This document shows positions 22,401-31,503 of a DNA stretch of 35,395 bases, piece after piece. Both the position numbers and the translations under genes were made by a program. Under the pieces are notes generated by a model, which saw nothing but the letters and a program-made list of their open reading frames with translations, had not been told where the DNA came from and ran no database searches. Every line of letters begins with the position of its first letter. Position 1 is the first letter of the stretch. The stretch is from a virus. Location: IMG/VR virus record IMGVR_UViG_3300003873_000055, positions 1 through 35,395 of that record. One strand, written 5' to 3'.

Positions 22401-23682
22401 GTCTTAATGCAGCTTCACTACCGTACTTATCTTTTATTGCCATTAGTTTATACACAGTCTTTATCGACTCTTCTTCTAGTGTCTTACCTTTCGCACCCTT
22501 AAACTTATGTACAATACTAGCAAGGAAGTCAGCTATCATGTGCACTACTTTATCGTACATGCTTTTGTGTTCTACTTTCTTAGTTTCTGTACTCTTACTA
22601 GCTAGTGCGTTCTTCATCTGTTTATTAGTCATAGCATACGCCATAAACTCCTGCAGTCTCACACCTGCTGATCTAGTGTCTTCTTTACCTTTCTTACCAA
22701 ATATATAGTCATACCTAGCTTTAGCAGCTTCCTGTTCAGCTTCCGTGTATAGTCCATCCTTCACTAAGTCTTCCCACGTAACTGTTTCCTTGGCCTTCTT
22801 ATACAGGTCTTGTATCTGTAGCTTCAGTGCATCTGCTTCAGTCCCTGCATGCTTATTGTCAAACACCCAGTCTAACGCTGCATGCACTACCTCATGTACT
22901 AGTGTCTCCTCATTAGTCATAGTCAACCTATTTCTAGCTTCTTCACTCAACGTACCTGTCTTCACTTTTATAGGTGCTAATGGGTCATTCTTGTCAAACT
23001 GCCCATACGGTTCTACTACTTTCTCTATTTGTTCTTTATTTAGTTTTACCGTCACTCCACCTAAGTCTTTACTTAGTTTCATCACATTACTAAGCACACC
23101 GTCTAGGTACTCACCATGCGCACTATCATACTCTGCACCCATCAACCCTTTATCTAGTCGTCTAAGCTCATCTCTCACGTTAAGTATAGTATCCTCAGTG
23201 CTCTCATCTCCAAGGAACAGTCTATCTATGTCCTCGTCAGTTAGCTCATCTTTATTGTACAGCACATCCTCTACATACGCTCTTTTAGCTATTTCAGTCA
23301 CTGCAGGTATCTCTACCACTGTCCCATTAGCTTTGGTAGGGTTACTTTTCTCACTACCTTTAGCAAACGTATACTGAGTCTTATCCCCAAGTACAACCGT
23401 AGTAGTCTCATTCTTAGCACTAAACGTCACACTAACCACTCGATGCTTTACGCTCTTACCCTCTTTCGTAGGGTTCCCACTCTGGTAATGTACCCAAGAT
23501 TCCTCTGGCATCTTAGTTTTCACGCTCTCTGCCATACGCTCATTTCTACTCTTGTAGTAAGCTCGTTCTGCATGTAGCTGTGTAAGCAACTCCTCAGTTC
23601 TTAGCTCTAGCTCGTCACCACTGTACGTACCACTTAGCTCGTCTGTTACTTGTTGTCTCACCTCTTCTAAACTACATCCCAT
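19465..23682 (-). CDS. Giant virion-region protein with HExxH metallopeptidase motif (1,405 aa)
   Basis: A zinc metallopeptidase signature HEVVHAALD lies at residues 263-271 (His263, Glu264, His267) and Glu345 in LQEFMAY may be the third ligand, as in gluzincins. The rest is long, charged and helical with no fold I recognise. It lies directly after the RNA polymerase gene, in the same frame, with only TAG between (23,683-23,685), and AAGGA seven bases before ATG 23,682. It may be an ejected virion protein or the split-off C-terminal part of a polymerase of N4 size (about 3,500 residues; here 2,586 plus 1,405). The peptidase might process virion or host proteins; no substrate can be named. Confidence 0.65.
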   Translation of the reverse strand: MGCSLEEVRQQVTDELSGTYSGDELELRTEELLTQLHAERAYYKSRNERMAESVKTKMPEESWVHYQSGNPTKEGKSVKHRVVSVTFSAKNETTTVVLGDKTQYTFAKGSEKSNPTKANGTVVEIPAVTEIAKRAYVEDVLYNKDELTDEDIDRLFLGDESTEDTILNVRDELRRLDKGLMGAEYDSAHGEYLDGVLSNVMKLSKDLGGVTVKLNKEQIEKVVEPYGQFDKNDPLAPIKVKTGTLSEEARNRLTMTNEETLVHEVVHAALDWVFDNKHAGTEADALKLQIQDLYKKAKETVTWEDLVKDGLYTEAEQEAAKARYDYIFGKKGKEDTRSAGVRLQEFMAYAMTNKQMKNALASKSTETKKVEHKSMYDKVVHMIADFLASIVHKFKGAKGKTLEEESIKTVYKLMAIKDKYGSEAALRRGKHADEHISERLDKVLDSVDKAVSGRVDDLLQNTLGITKDGMTQQEFDDLYNPIKHNWPKSSDNILVRFIKLARILPKFKAAIQGAEENNRAHVAILWGNFLAEMKIAEDSFLRKLFADFTAGRKTLEMVTDLTMEFRSHIDRLRHQNYEGTLVDVYKDMFSKVNLLGKGNRKYDQALEAVVMTSDLQALDADSVDELVGYVKNPNKKIKELEKRISGALSVYKYGTVIEGARKAAEYSVTGKGLRTNAENVVRGFGTQEPIGYSEGEVDEALVKDVDKLITLYALGKVSKEAKDTLVELAKKDPEGVMAFTEYARGLQTAIREEYQKYEAHEYVKGQVRDTYNRDRELQVVPLFEKKKMNSLGYTLVEVLDRDLKDGDPVQYGKYVNSNMKIAGRVDGAVGLQREKVQGLLLIDKIRMSNPGLTEDAVWKLYNTSRNMSIQKYMEGEDMGDMHPVFNDQGYITDFRFGVSKKDKVKYLELDTRGAEVLAKSEGHIGTQPMTDKENEKVLDVLYKDYAATYNDSGNPSYDTSRLFIHVKAKDFDMSEEDRRELYESGHKELLDMGKYGIKTKGEELWGLLPPAGRESVIRRNNEIDKAKIREDAKKKGTEVYNRIHDADPKFRASLEEQLKQVDENPRRELYVRKDLVAQLFGYNEPSVTDMKVFDKVSVGTKYKVQVVESYWKDFVGLLKGNVVVRLPSTIWNNILSNMRILFYSGVPVRQSVTYMIKSIRSLNTWKKDEEELHRLQRLVKGAKGAKKSKLERDISDMMYRLDNNPLKPLMDKGLYQSVVDDVAIYDDTNRISKKLRGMTEKVTGESGLAKDAVETVFLTQRSKAGQFLLRATRESDFHFRAALYWAKVEKGEDKEDVFRLVTDSFINYSKVINSKTVRWLERMGPEAFWTYFANIQRVNVKMLKESPARVAASKLEQVAFGDQSDIFDSNIFSVFFNRLNPFHGIGSLLEGGTKVPLAEALHRGL

Positions 23683-26600
23683 CTACACATCCTTACACTT
23701 ATCTAGTATCTTATCCGCTATTTTATCCAATTCCGGATTAGTACTTGCTTTAGCCACTTTCACTGCTCTGTTGCCTAATGGAGTGTCCACCCCTGGCTCA
23801 TACGTCATTTCGCTAGGTAACTTACTCCTGTCTAGCTTAGTATTAGGCACTTTAGGCACATACTCTTCTTTACCATCAAATCGTACACCTGCACCGTCTA
23901 AGGCACTGTGTTCTACTTGTAGGTCAGCTTCAAACACTACCTTACGCCCTTTCTCAGCCACTTTCTGCAAGTCTTCCATATCTTTTACTACCGTATTCAT
24001 TGTAGGTAACGTATCTATACCGTCCATTCTACCTAATGTTATAGCAGCTATCGTAGTGTCGTCTGTCATACCTATCTCACTAATAGTATTTATGTACCCA
24101 TTATACGCATCAGCCAAGTCACCGCCTAGGGCACTAACATACGCTCTAGCCGCATTAGCTATCTCACTCTTATGTTCTGCTAGTTCTACGCTTATTGCCT
24201 TCTTCTCTGCGTATGGCAATCCCTCTAGTGCTACTGGCGCATCTCCAGTCACCTTATACAGGTCAGCATTAGTAGGGTCTTCTAATAGCTTCTTAGTCAT
24301 ACTGTCTAGGTAGTCCATCACCATATCCGTTTCTACCTCTTGTATTGCGTCACTACTCACACCATTTAACGTAACGTACATACTTTCTAGTATCTCAGTG
24401 GTCATACTCCAGTCTCTACTTAAGGTATACGCACTAGTATTATACCCTTTAGTTATGTCCACTATTTCGTTCACTTTACCGAAGTTGGCATCATGTACAC
24501 CTAGTGCTTTCCACTTAGCGAGTATCTGCGACTGTATAGAAGCATCTAGTGCGTGTATAGGCATTACAGCACCACTTGTATACGCAACCACCATTTTGTA
24601 CATAGCACTAGTAGCATTAAGCGTGTCACCATTCACTCTCTCTACACTAGCCTGCAACTTCATAGCAGTATCCATAGCACCTTCAGTCCAGTCACCTTTA
24701 GCTGTCTTAAACAACACCATCTGGTCACCGTTACCGTCATCTAGTGCCATATTGATCACAGGCATTAGTGTCTTATTGGCCTTAAGTATTTTGTCTACCT
24801 CTTTAGTAGTTAACGGTACCCACTTATTTCTATCTCTACCACTATTCTTTTCAGCTGTAGCTTCAGCTATCTTCTTATCCACATCTTTTAGTGCTAGTCT
24901 ACCCATCAACGCAACTGAGCTATTCACTGTTCTAGTTGCCTTAATCAGCTCACCGTACTGCTCTTCAAAGGCATCTCTTATTGGTTTGCCTATTACTTTA
25001 GCTACATGGTCTTTCACCGCACTGTAGAACTCTGCTGGCATCTCTATGTCTAGTGTAGCAGGGTCACCCTTCACTTCTTCTACTTTAGCTAACCATGCAT
25101 CTATCTTAGCTTCAGCTTCATAGTCACGTTTACCCGTAGCTGTATCCTTCATCATGTATGCTGACGCTTTTAGTGCTCTACTAAGTAGGTCAAACGCCTC
25201 ACCAACCTCTATGTTAGTGTTACCGCCATCAGCGTTTATTCCAGCTATAGTAGTCATTAACGCATTCAAGTTGGTCTTAGACGGATACGGAGTACCACTA
25301 GTAGACAACGCTCTCTTAGCTATACTATTAATTATACCTTTCATACCCGACCCGTAGTTAAGTACCATAAACGGTTGCTTCATAAACGCTCTCGACACTT
25401 CTTCTAGTATGTAGTCTAGGCCATCTCTGCTACCCTCACCAAGTAACTCCATAGCGGCTTCCATTCCTTGTAGTAGTCCTTTCGCCCTACCTTCTATGTC
25501 TTTACCTTTAGCCAATGCCGGGTGCACATACGCTTTACCGTTAAACAGTACTGGGTCTACAAGCTGTATTCCTGTTTCACCTTTTTTAGCCTTTAGCTTT
25601 GTAGACTCGCCTGTTCGTTTACTAGTTATTTTACCATCCTTAGACCTATTCCACTCCAAGTCTATGTCATCTTTCTCGGTAACTACATCGTGCTCTACAG
25701 GTTTTAGTATTACTCCACGTATTTCGTTACCATCCATTATATTTACTATTTTACTTTCGTCTATCTTACCTTTCAATATGTGTGCAGGTTGTTGGTACGC
25801 ATCTCTCTTAGTCGTGTCACTTGCTAAGTCTGAGTAGTTTATAGGCTCCTCACCTTCTAGCACTCTCATCACACCACCACGTTCTAGTTCTCCAAACGTC
25901 TTCTCTATGTCTAGTTCTCCACCTTTCATAAATATAGGCATCTGTAGCATCTTCAGTATGTACCCACTAGTTACCGCATCTGTCTCTAGTGTTATCGTAG
26001 ACACGTATGCCTCATCCGAGTTGCTGTCCTTATAGCTCATATACTTAAGTATCTCAGCCATACTACGTAGTCCATGTTCATCATGCACATTCAACGCATC
26101 AGCGACTACGCCTAGTTGTTCTGCACTAGCTTCCTGTACAGTTAGTACCTTATCACCAAATACACCTCTAACAGCACTCTCTAGCTTGTCATACTCTTCA
26201 ACCGACTTGTCCATAGGCAACTTGTCTACATCCACTCCTAGGCCTTGTCCTATGGCTAGCTTTAGTATAGTCTCTTCTTTACTACCACTTCTAACCTCTG
26301 CACTACCTCTATCTGTAGCAAACCTATGTAGCTTAATCGCTTGGTGGTCGAACTTACCGCCAATTACACCGAATCTAAAGTTAGTCAGTACTCTCCACTT
26401 CTGCCAGAACGGTTTCTTACCCTTCTCTGTAGCTTCATTCACCTCACTAAGTAGCTTCTTCTGTCTATCAACAGCGTTGTTCTTACCCTTAGTACTAGTA
26501 CGTTCGTTTACATACACCCTATCCGGGTTAATCTTACCAAGTATGCCATCTAGCTTCGAGTACGACTCATCTTTACCAGCTCCTAGTTTTACCCCTACAG

Positions 26601-29600
26601 TATCTAACTTGTACATCAACTCAATCACATCTTGGTTAATGTGTAGTTCAGTGCTATCTTGGTTCTCTACTGCTTCCACTCTAGTCTTTGCAGGTGTACC
26701 AGCTAACTTACTAACTCCTTGGTGTTCAGTTCTCACAGCCTCCATTTCATTTCTAGTCTCTTTAGTATATATACCTAGCGCATCACTGTCTTCTTCCAGC
26801 ACTATTGCTAAGTCCACTGCCATACCTTTACCGGTTCTAAGCACTTCCTTGCCTTTAGCAGTTACACTATATGTTACTACGTCAGCTCCAGCTTTACTCT
26901 CATCATCGTATATTATTACAGCAGGTGTTCTTTTACCCTCGATAAACTCTAGTCTAGTTTTCTCACTAGCATCTCTAGCTTTATCGTTTAGTTTTATTAA
27001 TCCTCTATTTTCTAGTGCTAACACACCTATCATACCTAACTCAGCTTTTACCTTCTGCTCTATACGCTTAGGGTCTATACCTTCTGGTCCTTCCTTCACA
27101 GCTGTCAATCCTAGTGCACTCCATGCCTTCTCCCCTATGTTACTAGCTACAAAGTCCATTATACCATCAAACCCAGCTACAGACGCTCTATCCTCTGGCC
27201 CTACTGCTGCATTACTGTCCATACCCTTTAGCGAACGTACAGCGTTATCGTCTCTAGTTCCAGCTTCAAATGTAGCTACTGTGTCCATCAGTGCTTCTAG
27301 TGTGCTAGCTGCTAGTGCTTCTTCTACCTTGTCATTTAGTTCTCTAGCAGTCCCGTTATGTGTCATCAACATTCGACTCACACCTTGGAACCCTTCTTCA
27401 CCGTTACTACCGAACCACACCATGTTTGTAGTCGTACCTTTTAGGTCTTTGTTGACTACACTAGCTATTGCCCCTCTTAGCGTTTTTATACGTTTTTGTG
27501 CAACTTCTAGGTTGTCCTTCGCTTTACTGCCTAATGTAGTATCTCCACTCAACGCCTCAGCGATCACCTCAGTAGCTATTGCATTGTTGTTCCTAGGTTG
27601 TGTAGCCGCCTTAAAGAACTCATGTAGGAAACCCTTATCGTTCTTAGCTATTGTCAGCTTACCGCTCTGACCTTCAATCTTAGTTCTAGCTTTGTACTTC
27701 TCAGTCCATGCAAGCACTTCTCTAGCTACGTGGTTATCTCGTAGGTTACGCTCATCTACTAGCGCTTCTTTACGCACCCTCTTCTCCGATAGCGCTATTT
27801 TACTTTTACGTACATTTTGTACAGCAGTTTGTACCCCTTCAGCTTTGGCTAGTAGTTCATCTTTTTGCTTTCTAACTTTATCTTTATGCTGTTCTAACTT
27901 ATCTTGAGTAGCAACTAATCGCGTAACACCGTCTACTAGACTTTTAGTATCAGAGGCAGGTAAGGCTTTAAGTGTTTCGTCTATTTTGCTTATTCTAGCC
28001 GCCAACTTTTTTGACCTATCTTTGGCCCATTCTTTAGTAGCCTTTAGCCCTTTAGCTATGTAGTTCATAGTACCTTTTGCACTATAACCCTCTGTTAGCA
28101 CCTTAAGGTTCTCTACTTTAGCCTGTACATCTTTCTCTAACGCCCCTATCTCCACTTCTAAGTCAGCTATCTCTTTATCTAGTGGTGTTAGTTCTTCTTG
28201 CTGTGTAGGTTCTCCGCTCTGTGTATCGCTTTGTCCAGCATCTTGCTTTGTTCCTGTAGTAGTTGTTTTTTCTTCTGTAGTAACTTTAGCTTCTTCATTT
28301 TGTTTTCCATTGTCTTGTCCTTTTTCTTTTTGTGCTAACTCAGCTGCAACACTCGCAACTAGCTTAGGGTTGTTTGTCTTAAACTCTTCTCGCATAGTAT
28401 CAGTTATCTCTTTCTTAGGCTTAACCCCAGTCAGTAACCCCTTAGCTATTTTTCTACCTATCTTATCGTTTACGCCATAACTAATCGAGTGCCACGGTGT
28501 ACTACTAGGTTTCTCACTAGGTTTCACTTTCACACCGTTAGTAGCTATCTCTGCTAACTTCTGCAGTAGCTCATGTTCTTTCACCAGCTTATTGGTAAAC
28601 CCTTCTGATACACCGCCTCTATACTCATAGTTGCTACCTGCGTATTTAACCGGTTTCTTTAGTTTAGCTATCTCTGCTTGTACATTCTTGTACCCTTCAG
28701 TGTTCTTATCCATACTACTAAGCTTAGCGTCTAGTGCTTCTCGGTCCTTAGTGTAGGCTTCCTTAGCACTCTTAAACGCATCTATCTTCTGGCTTTGTGT
28801 GCTCATAAACGCATTCATACCGTCTAGCGCATACTGTCTAGCGTCCTCAGTCTTAGCGTGCAGTGCCATGTCTACGTACTCTAGCATACCTAGCTTCTTC
28901 TTACCCTTAAATGTACCACCCACTAGTTTCAGTTTCAGCGAGTCAGTACCACTAGCTTTATCGTTAATGTCCACCTTGTCGAAGTCTTTACTAAACACAT
29001 GCTCACTAACTAGCTTCTCTGCTGCCAACTTAGCTAACTCTATCTGTTTACCTGATGTATCTACACCCTTACCTACAGTAGCGATCTCATTCTCTACCTT
29101 AGCCATTAGTGCTGCTACTTCTTTGGGGTCTCTATTACCTAGTGCCTCTGATTCACCACTAGCTTTACGTCTCAAGCTTATAGCTTCCTGTAGGTGCTTA
29201 ACTACCTTCTCTTTCTCTGCTTCCACCTCTGGTGTACTGTCCATTGCGTCTAGCGACTTCAAGTGCCCAGTTAACCCATCTATTGCAGTGTTTAGTCCTG
29301 GCTTCCCACTCTTCGAGTCATCCAGTACAGCCTTAGTGTCTTGTCCGTTAGTAGCTAGTTTCTCGTACACATCCTTGTATACGGCCATGTTTGTCATAGC
29401 CCTACCTGCTTCAGCTCTACTAGTGTTAACCTGCTCCTCGCTAACTACTGGTACATTCTCAGTGTTCTCACTGCGCTTAGGCATCTTTACATTACCTAGC
29501 TCATGTAGTACTTGTGCAGCACCACCTATGTGTCCACCACCGACACCTTCTATACCAGCCACTTTAGCGTCTAGTTGGTTTTTACTGTTACTTAGTATAC

Positions 29601-31443
29601 TGCCTACATCGTCACCTTTCTTACCAGTACTCCATTGTTTACCTAGTATGTCTGCCCATTGTTGTACGTACTCCTCCGTACCTTCTACTACTGCACCCTT
29701 ACCGAATGCTCCACCAACTCTACCAGCTGTCTTAAGTACTTTCTTCCATAGCTGATCTGTTGCTTTCTTACCTAGCAAACTAGCTGACTCTTTCAGTGCA
29801 TTTACTATTGGTTTAGTTAGTATCTTAGCACTCTCTAACCCTACGTACGTTTGTAGTGCTGCTGATGGTATAGCTATAGCTATGTCTTTTAGCCCAGCGT
29901 GTTGTTGTCCTTCGGCTTTATTTCTAGCTCCTAGTGTATCGTTAACCATACCGGTAAACATAGCCGTAGCACCTGCTTTCTCTATACCCTTAGCAAGTAT
30001 CTTCTGTGCTACGTTCATACGCTTGTTAGCCACTTCCATCAACTTAGCTGCTTCTACTGTCTTTCCTGCAGTTAGCATCTCGTTAGCCTTAGCGTATGCT
30101 TTAGCTATTTTACCGCTATTACTAGCTACCATAGTACCCGCTTTTATCTCTCCAACACCTAGCCAGAACGTAGCTACACTACCTACTATGTTACCACTAA
30201 TATTACCACTACTCATCGCATGCCATGCAGCTGTACCGTAGTTGCCTTTCTTCACGTCTTCTTCTACTTGTAGTTGTTCTCTCTGTGCTTGTGCAGTGTT
30301 CACTCCAAACGCAGAATCGGTCATCTTGCCTATGTCTTCGCTCTTGTAGTACTCTTTAGTGTCATCATAGCCATTACCGCCTAACCAGCTAGCTACTCCA
30401 TTCATCTTGTAGCTATGCCCTAGTGCGTCTTTCTTATCTGCTTCTAGCTTAGCTTTCTCTTCTTCAGTATCAGCGTTAGCTATTTGGTGGTCATAGTACG
30501 CCTCTTCCGTCTTAGCTATTGCCCAGTCTGGCAGGTCATTTACTATCGCATCTTCTGCTTGCCCTATAGTACTAACTACAGTACTAGCTGCACCTTTAGC
30601 TAACCCAGTCAACCAACTATCGTCAGTGTTCCCTACTCTGTCCATCGCCTCTAGGTCTGCATCCGTTATTAACCGAATACCCTTACTACTAGTTGCGTTA
30701 CCAAACGGATCCTGGTACTGGAACCTTCCACCAGTATTTGCTTGCTTGTCATTGTGTATCACCTTATTTAGGTCTACCCCATCATCCGTAGCTAGGTAGC
30801 CAAGTGTTCTACTCATGCTAGGTTTCTTTACACCCTTTACCTTAACATGTATGCCCATACCTTCGCCATCACCGTATAGTTCTTTACCTAGTTGTACTCT
30901 ACCGCCTTTCACATACGGTGCTCTCCACTCACTGTTACCGTTCATTATGTCCGATAGCTGCTGTACTTTATTCATACTAGCTATATCTAGCATATCACTC
31001 TCAGTCACATTGTCTGCCGTCTTGTTAGCACTAGGGTCATACTGGTTAATTATATCAGCTACTCCCTGTCGTTGTGCATCCATTGATAGAGCACTCTTTC
31101 TGTACTTATACTTAGGGTCTCCACTTCTCTTTAGCGAAGGGTCAACACCGTACATGTCGTATGGGTGGTTCCCATGTTTTGTCTCTATTGCATCTGTACC
31201 TGCTGTTCTATACGTACTCTCTAACCCAGTCTCAGGGTCTACCGTAGTGAACCCATCTCCGTCATCCCCAGTATACTTTAGTATCGCATCACTGTACGTA
31301 CTTAGCCCTGTTGAGGATAGTCCATTTACTTTTTCTTGTTTTTTGTTTTGTAGGTTGTTTATTTTATCTGTAGTAGTTGAACCACCAAACGCCGCTATGT
31401 TAGCAGCTACGGCTTGTTCTGGGTCTTCGAGGAATTGTGGCAT
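23683..31443 (-). CDS. Giant virion RNA polymerase-like protein (2,586 aa)
   Basis: Single-subunit RNA polymerase motifs occur in the right order: a (D/T)xxGR-like loop TNFRFGVIGG (Arg1690), motif A ETDAVTSG (Asp1822), motif B KQPFMVLNYGSG (Lys2022, Tyr2030) and motif C IHALDAS (His2297, Asp2300). Motif C is H-x-x-D, not the HD of T7. N4 virion RNA polymerase has the same kind of core inside a giant structural protein and is injected to transcribe early genes. The N-terminal 700 residues contain hydrophobic Gly/Ala-rich stretches (about 420-445, 520-545) and GTEEYVQQ (near 595); a low-complexity linker (about 1040-1065) precedes a coiled-coil region (about 1070-1210). A late promoter lies just upstream. 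Confidence 0.75.
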   Translation of the reverse strand: MPQFLEDPEQAVAANIAAFGGSTTTDKINNLQNKKQEKVNGLSSTGLSTYSDAILKYTGDDGDGFTTVDPETGLESTYRTAGTDAIETKHGNHPYDMYGVDPSLKRSGDPKYKYRKSALSMDAQRQGVADIINQYDPSANKTADNVTESDMLDIASMNKVQQLSDIMNGNSEWRAPYVKGGRVQLGKELYGDGEGMGIHVKVKGVKKPSMSRTLGYLATDDGVDLNKVIHNDKQANTGGRFQYQDPFGNATSSKGIRLITDADLEAMDRVGNTDDSWLTGLAKGAASTVVSTIGQAEDAIVNDLPDWAIAKTEEAYYDHQIANADTEEEKAKLEADKKDALGHSYKMNGVASWLGGNGYDDTKEYYKSEDIGKMTDSAFGVNTAQAQREQLQVEEDVKKGNYGTAAWHAMSSGNISGNIVGSVATFWLGVGEIKAGTMVASNSGKIAKAYAKANEMLTAGKTVEAAKLMEVANKRMNVAQKILAKGIEKAGATAMFTGMVNDTLGARNKAEGQQHAGLKDIAIAIPSAALQTYVGLESAKILTKPIVNALKESASLLGKKATDQLWKKVLKTAGRVGGAFGKGAVVEGTEEYVQQWADILGKQWSTGKKGDDVGSILSNSKNQLDAKVAGIEGVGGGHIGGAAQVLHELGNVKMPKRSENTENVPVVSEEQVNTSRAEAGRAMTNMAVYKDVYEKLATNGQDTKAVLDDSKSGKPGLNTAIDGLTGHLKSLDAMDSTPEVEAEKEKVVKHLQEAISLRRKASGESEALGNRDPKEVAALMAKVENEIATVGKGVDTSGKQIELAKLAAEKLVSEHVFSKDFDKVDINDKASGTDSLKLKLVGGTFKGKKKLGMLEYVDMALHAKTEDARQYALDGMNAFMSTQSQKIDAFKSAKEAYTKDREALDAKLSSMDKNTEGYKNVQAEIAKLKKPVKYAGSNYEYRGGVSEGFTNKLVKEHELLQKLAEIATNGVKVKPSEKPSSTPWHSISYGVNDKIGRKIAKGLLTGVKPKKEITDTMREEFKTNNPKLVASVAAELAQKEKGQDNGKQNEEAKVTTEEKTTTTGTKQDAGQSDTQSGEPTQQEELTPLDKEIADLEVEIGALEKDVQAKVENLKVLTEGYSAKGTMNYIAKGLKATKEWAKDRSKKLAARISKIDETLKALPASDTKSLVDGVTRLVATQDKLEQHKDKVRKQKDELLAKAEGVQTAVQNVRKSKIALSEKRVRKEALVDERNLRDNHVAREVLAWTEKYKARTKIEGQSGKLTIAKNDKGFLHEFFKAATQPRNNNAIATEVIAEALSGDTTLGSKAKDNLEVAQKRIKTLRGAIASVVNKDLKGTTTNMVWFGSNGEEGFQGVSRMLMTHNGTARELNDKVEEALAASTLEALMDTVATFEAGTRDDNAVRSLKGMDSNAAVGPEDRASVAGFDGIMDFVASNIGEKAWSALGLTAVKEGPEGIDPKRIEQKVKAELGMIGVLALENRGLIKLNDKARDASEKTRLEFIEGKRTPAVIIYDDESKAGADVVTYSVTAKGKEVLRTGKGMAVDLAIVLEEDSDALGIYTKETRNEMEAVRTEHQGVSKLAGTPAKTRVEAVENQDSTELHINQDVIELMYKLDTVGVKLGAGKDESYSKLDGILGKINPDRVYVNERTSTKGKNNAVDRQKKLLSEVNEATEKGKKPFWQKWRVLTNFRFGVIGGKFDHQAIKLHRFATDRGSAEVRSGSKEETILKLAIGQGLGVDVDKLPMDKSVEEYDKLESAVRGVFGDKVLTVQEASAEQLGVVADALNVHDEHGLRSMAEILKYMSYKDSNSDEAYVSTITLETDAVTSGYILKMLQMPIFMKGGELDIEKTFGELERGGVMRVLEGEEPINYSDLASDTTKRDAYQQPAHILKGKIDESKIVNIMDGNEIRGVILKPVEHDVVTEKDDIDLEWNRSKDGKITSKRTGESTKLKAKKGETGIQLVDPVLFNGKAYVHPALAKGKDIEGRAKGLLQGMEAAMELLGEGSRDGLDYILEEVSRAFMKQPFMVLNYGSGMKGIINSIAKRALSTSGTPYPSKTNLNALMTTIAGINADGGNTNIEVGEAFDLLSRALKASAYMMKDTATGKRDYEAEAKIDAWLAKVEEVKGDPATLDIEMPAEFYSAVKDHVAKVIGKPIRDAFEEQYGELIKATRTVNSSVALMGRLALKDVDKKIAEATAEKNSGRDRNKWVPLTTKEVDKILKANKTLMPVINMALDDGNGDQMVLFKTAKGDWTEGAMDTAMKLQASVERVNGDTLNATSAMYKMVVAYTSGAVMPIHALDASIQSQILAKWKALGVHDANFGKVNEIVDITKGYNTSAYTLSRDWSMTTEILESMYVTLNGVSSDAIQEVETDMVMDYLDSMTKKLLEDPTNADLYKVTGDAPVALEGLPYAEKKAISVELAEHKSEIANAARAYVSALGGDLADAYNGYINTISEIGMTDDTTIAAITLGRMDGIDTLPTMNTVVKDMEDLQKVAEKGRKVVFEADLQVEHSALDGAGVRFDGKEEYVPKVPNTKLDRSKLPSEMTYEPGVDTPLGNRAVKVAKASTNPELDKIADKILDKCKDV

Positions 31444-31450
31444 TTGTAGT

Positions 31451-31462
31451 CCTTAGCTAAGG
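31451..31462 (-). promoter_or_regulatory. Palindrome covering the giant gene's ribosome site
   Basis: CCTTAGCTAAGG is a perfect 12-base palindrome. On the minus strand its last bases form the AAGGA ribosome site of the giant polymerase gene. In RNA a CCTT/AAGG stem with a 4-base loop could mask the site; it is short, so the effect may be small, or it may bind a protein. Confidence 0.4.
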
Positions 31463-31476
31463 TATATTTTATTGTT

Positions 31477-31487
31477 GTATTATACCA
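31477..31487 (-). promoter_or_regulatory. Late promoter for the giant polymerase gene
   Basis: The minus strand reads TGGTATAATAC, an extended -10 (TG-x-TATAAT) with no good -35. The same 11 bases occur before the 152-residue gene at 33,716-33,726, and an A/T-rich AATAAAATA run follows both. The distance to ATG 31,443 is about 35 bases. Lack of a -35 suggests activation by another factor. Confidence 0.65.
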
Positions 31488-31503
31488 TAACTAAGCTTAG
31501 TTA
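31488..31503 (-). promoter_or_regulatory. 16-base palindrome just upstream of the late -10
   Basis: TAACTAAGCTTAGTTA is a perfect palindrome that ends beside the TGG of the extended -10 and covers the stop codon of the 569-residue gene. It lies where the spacer and -35 would be, so it is a candidate operator or activator site. The 33,716 promoter lacks it. Confidence 0.5.

Noticed and set aside
23683-23685. TAG recoded as an amino acid throughout the phage
   Set aside because: TAG is used as an ordinary stop by other genes here (for example at 2909-2911, 12,561-12,563 and 18,727-18,729), and a good ribosome site precedes the next ATG.
26186-27670. Long rightward open frame (494 codons) opposite the giant polymerase gene, with several others in 20,000-31,500
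   Set aside because: They are Ser/Leu/Pro-rich mirror images of the real leftward gene, lack ribosome sites and show no motif; the minus-strand frame carries polymerase motifs.
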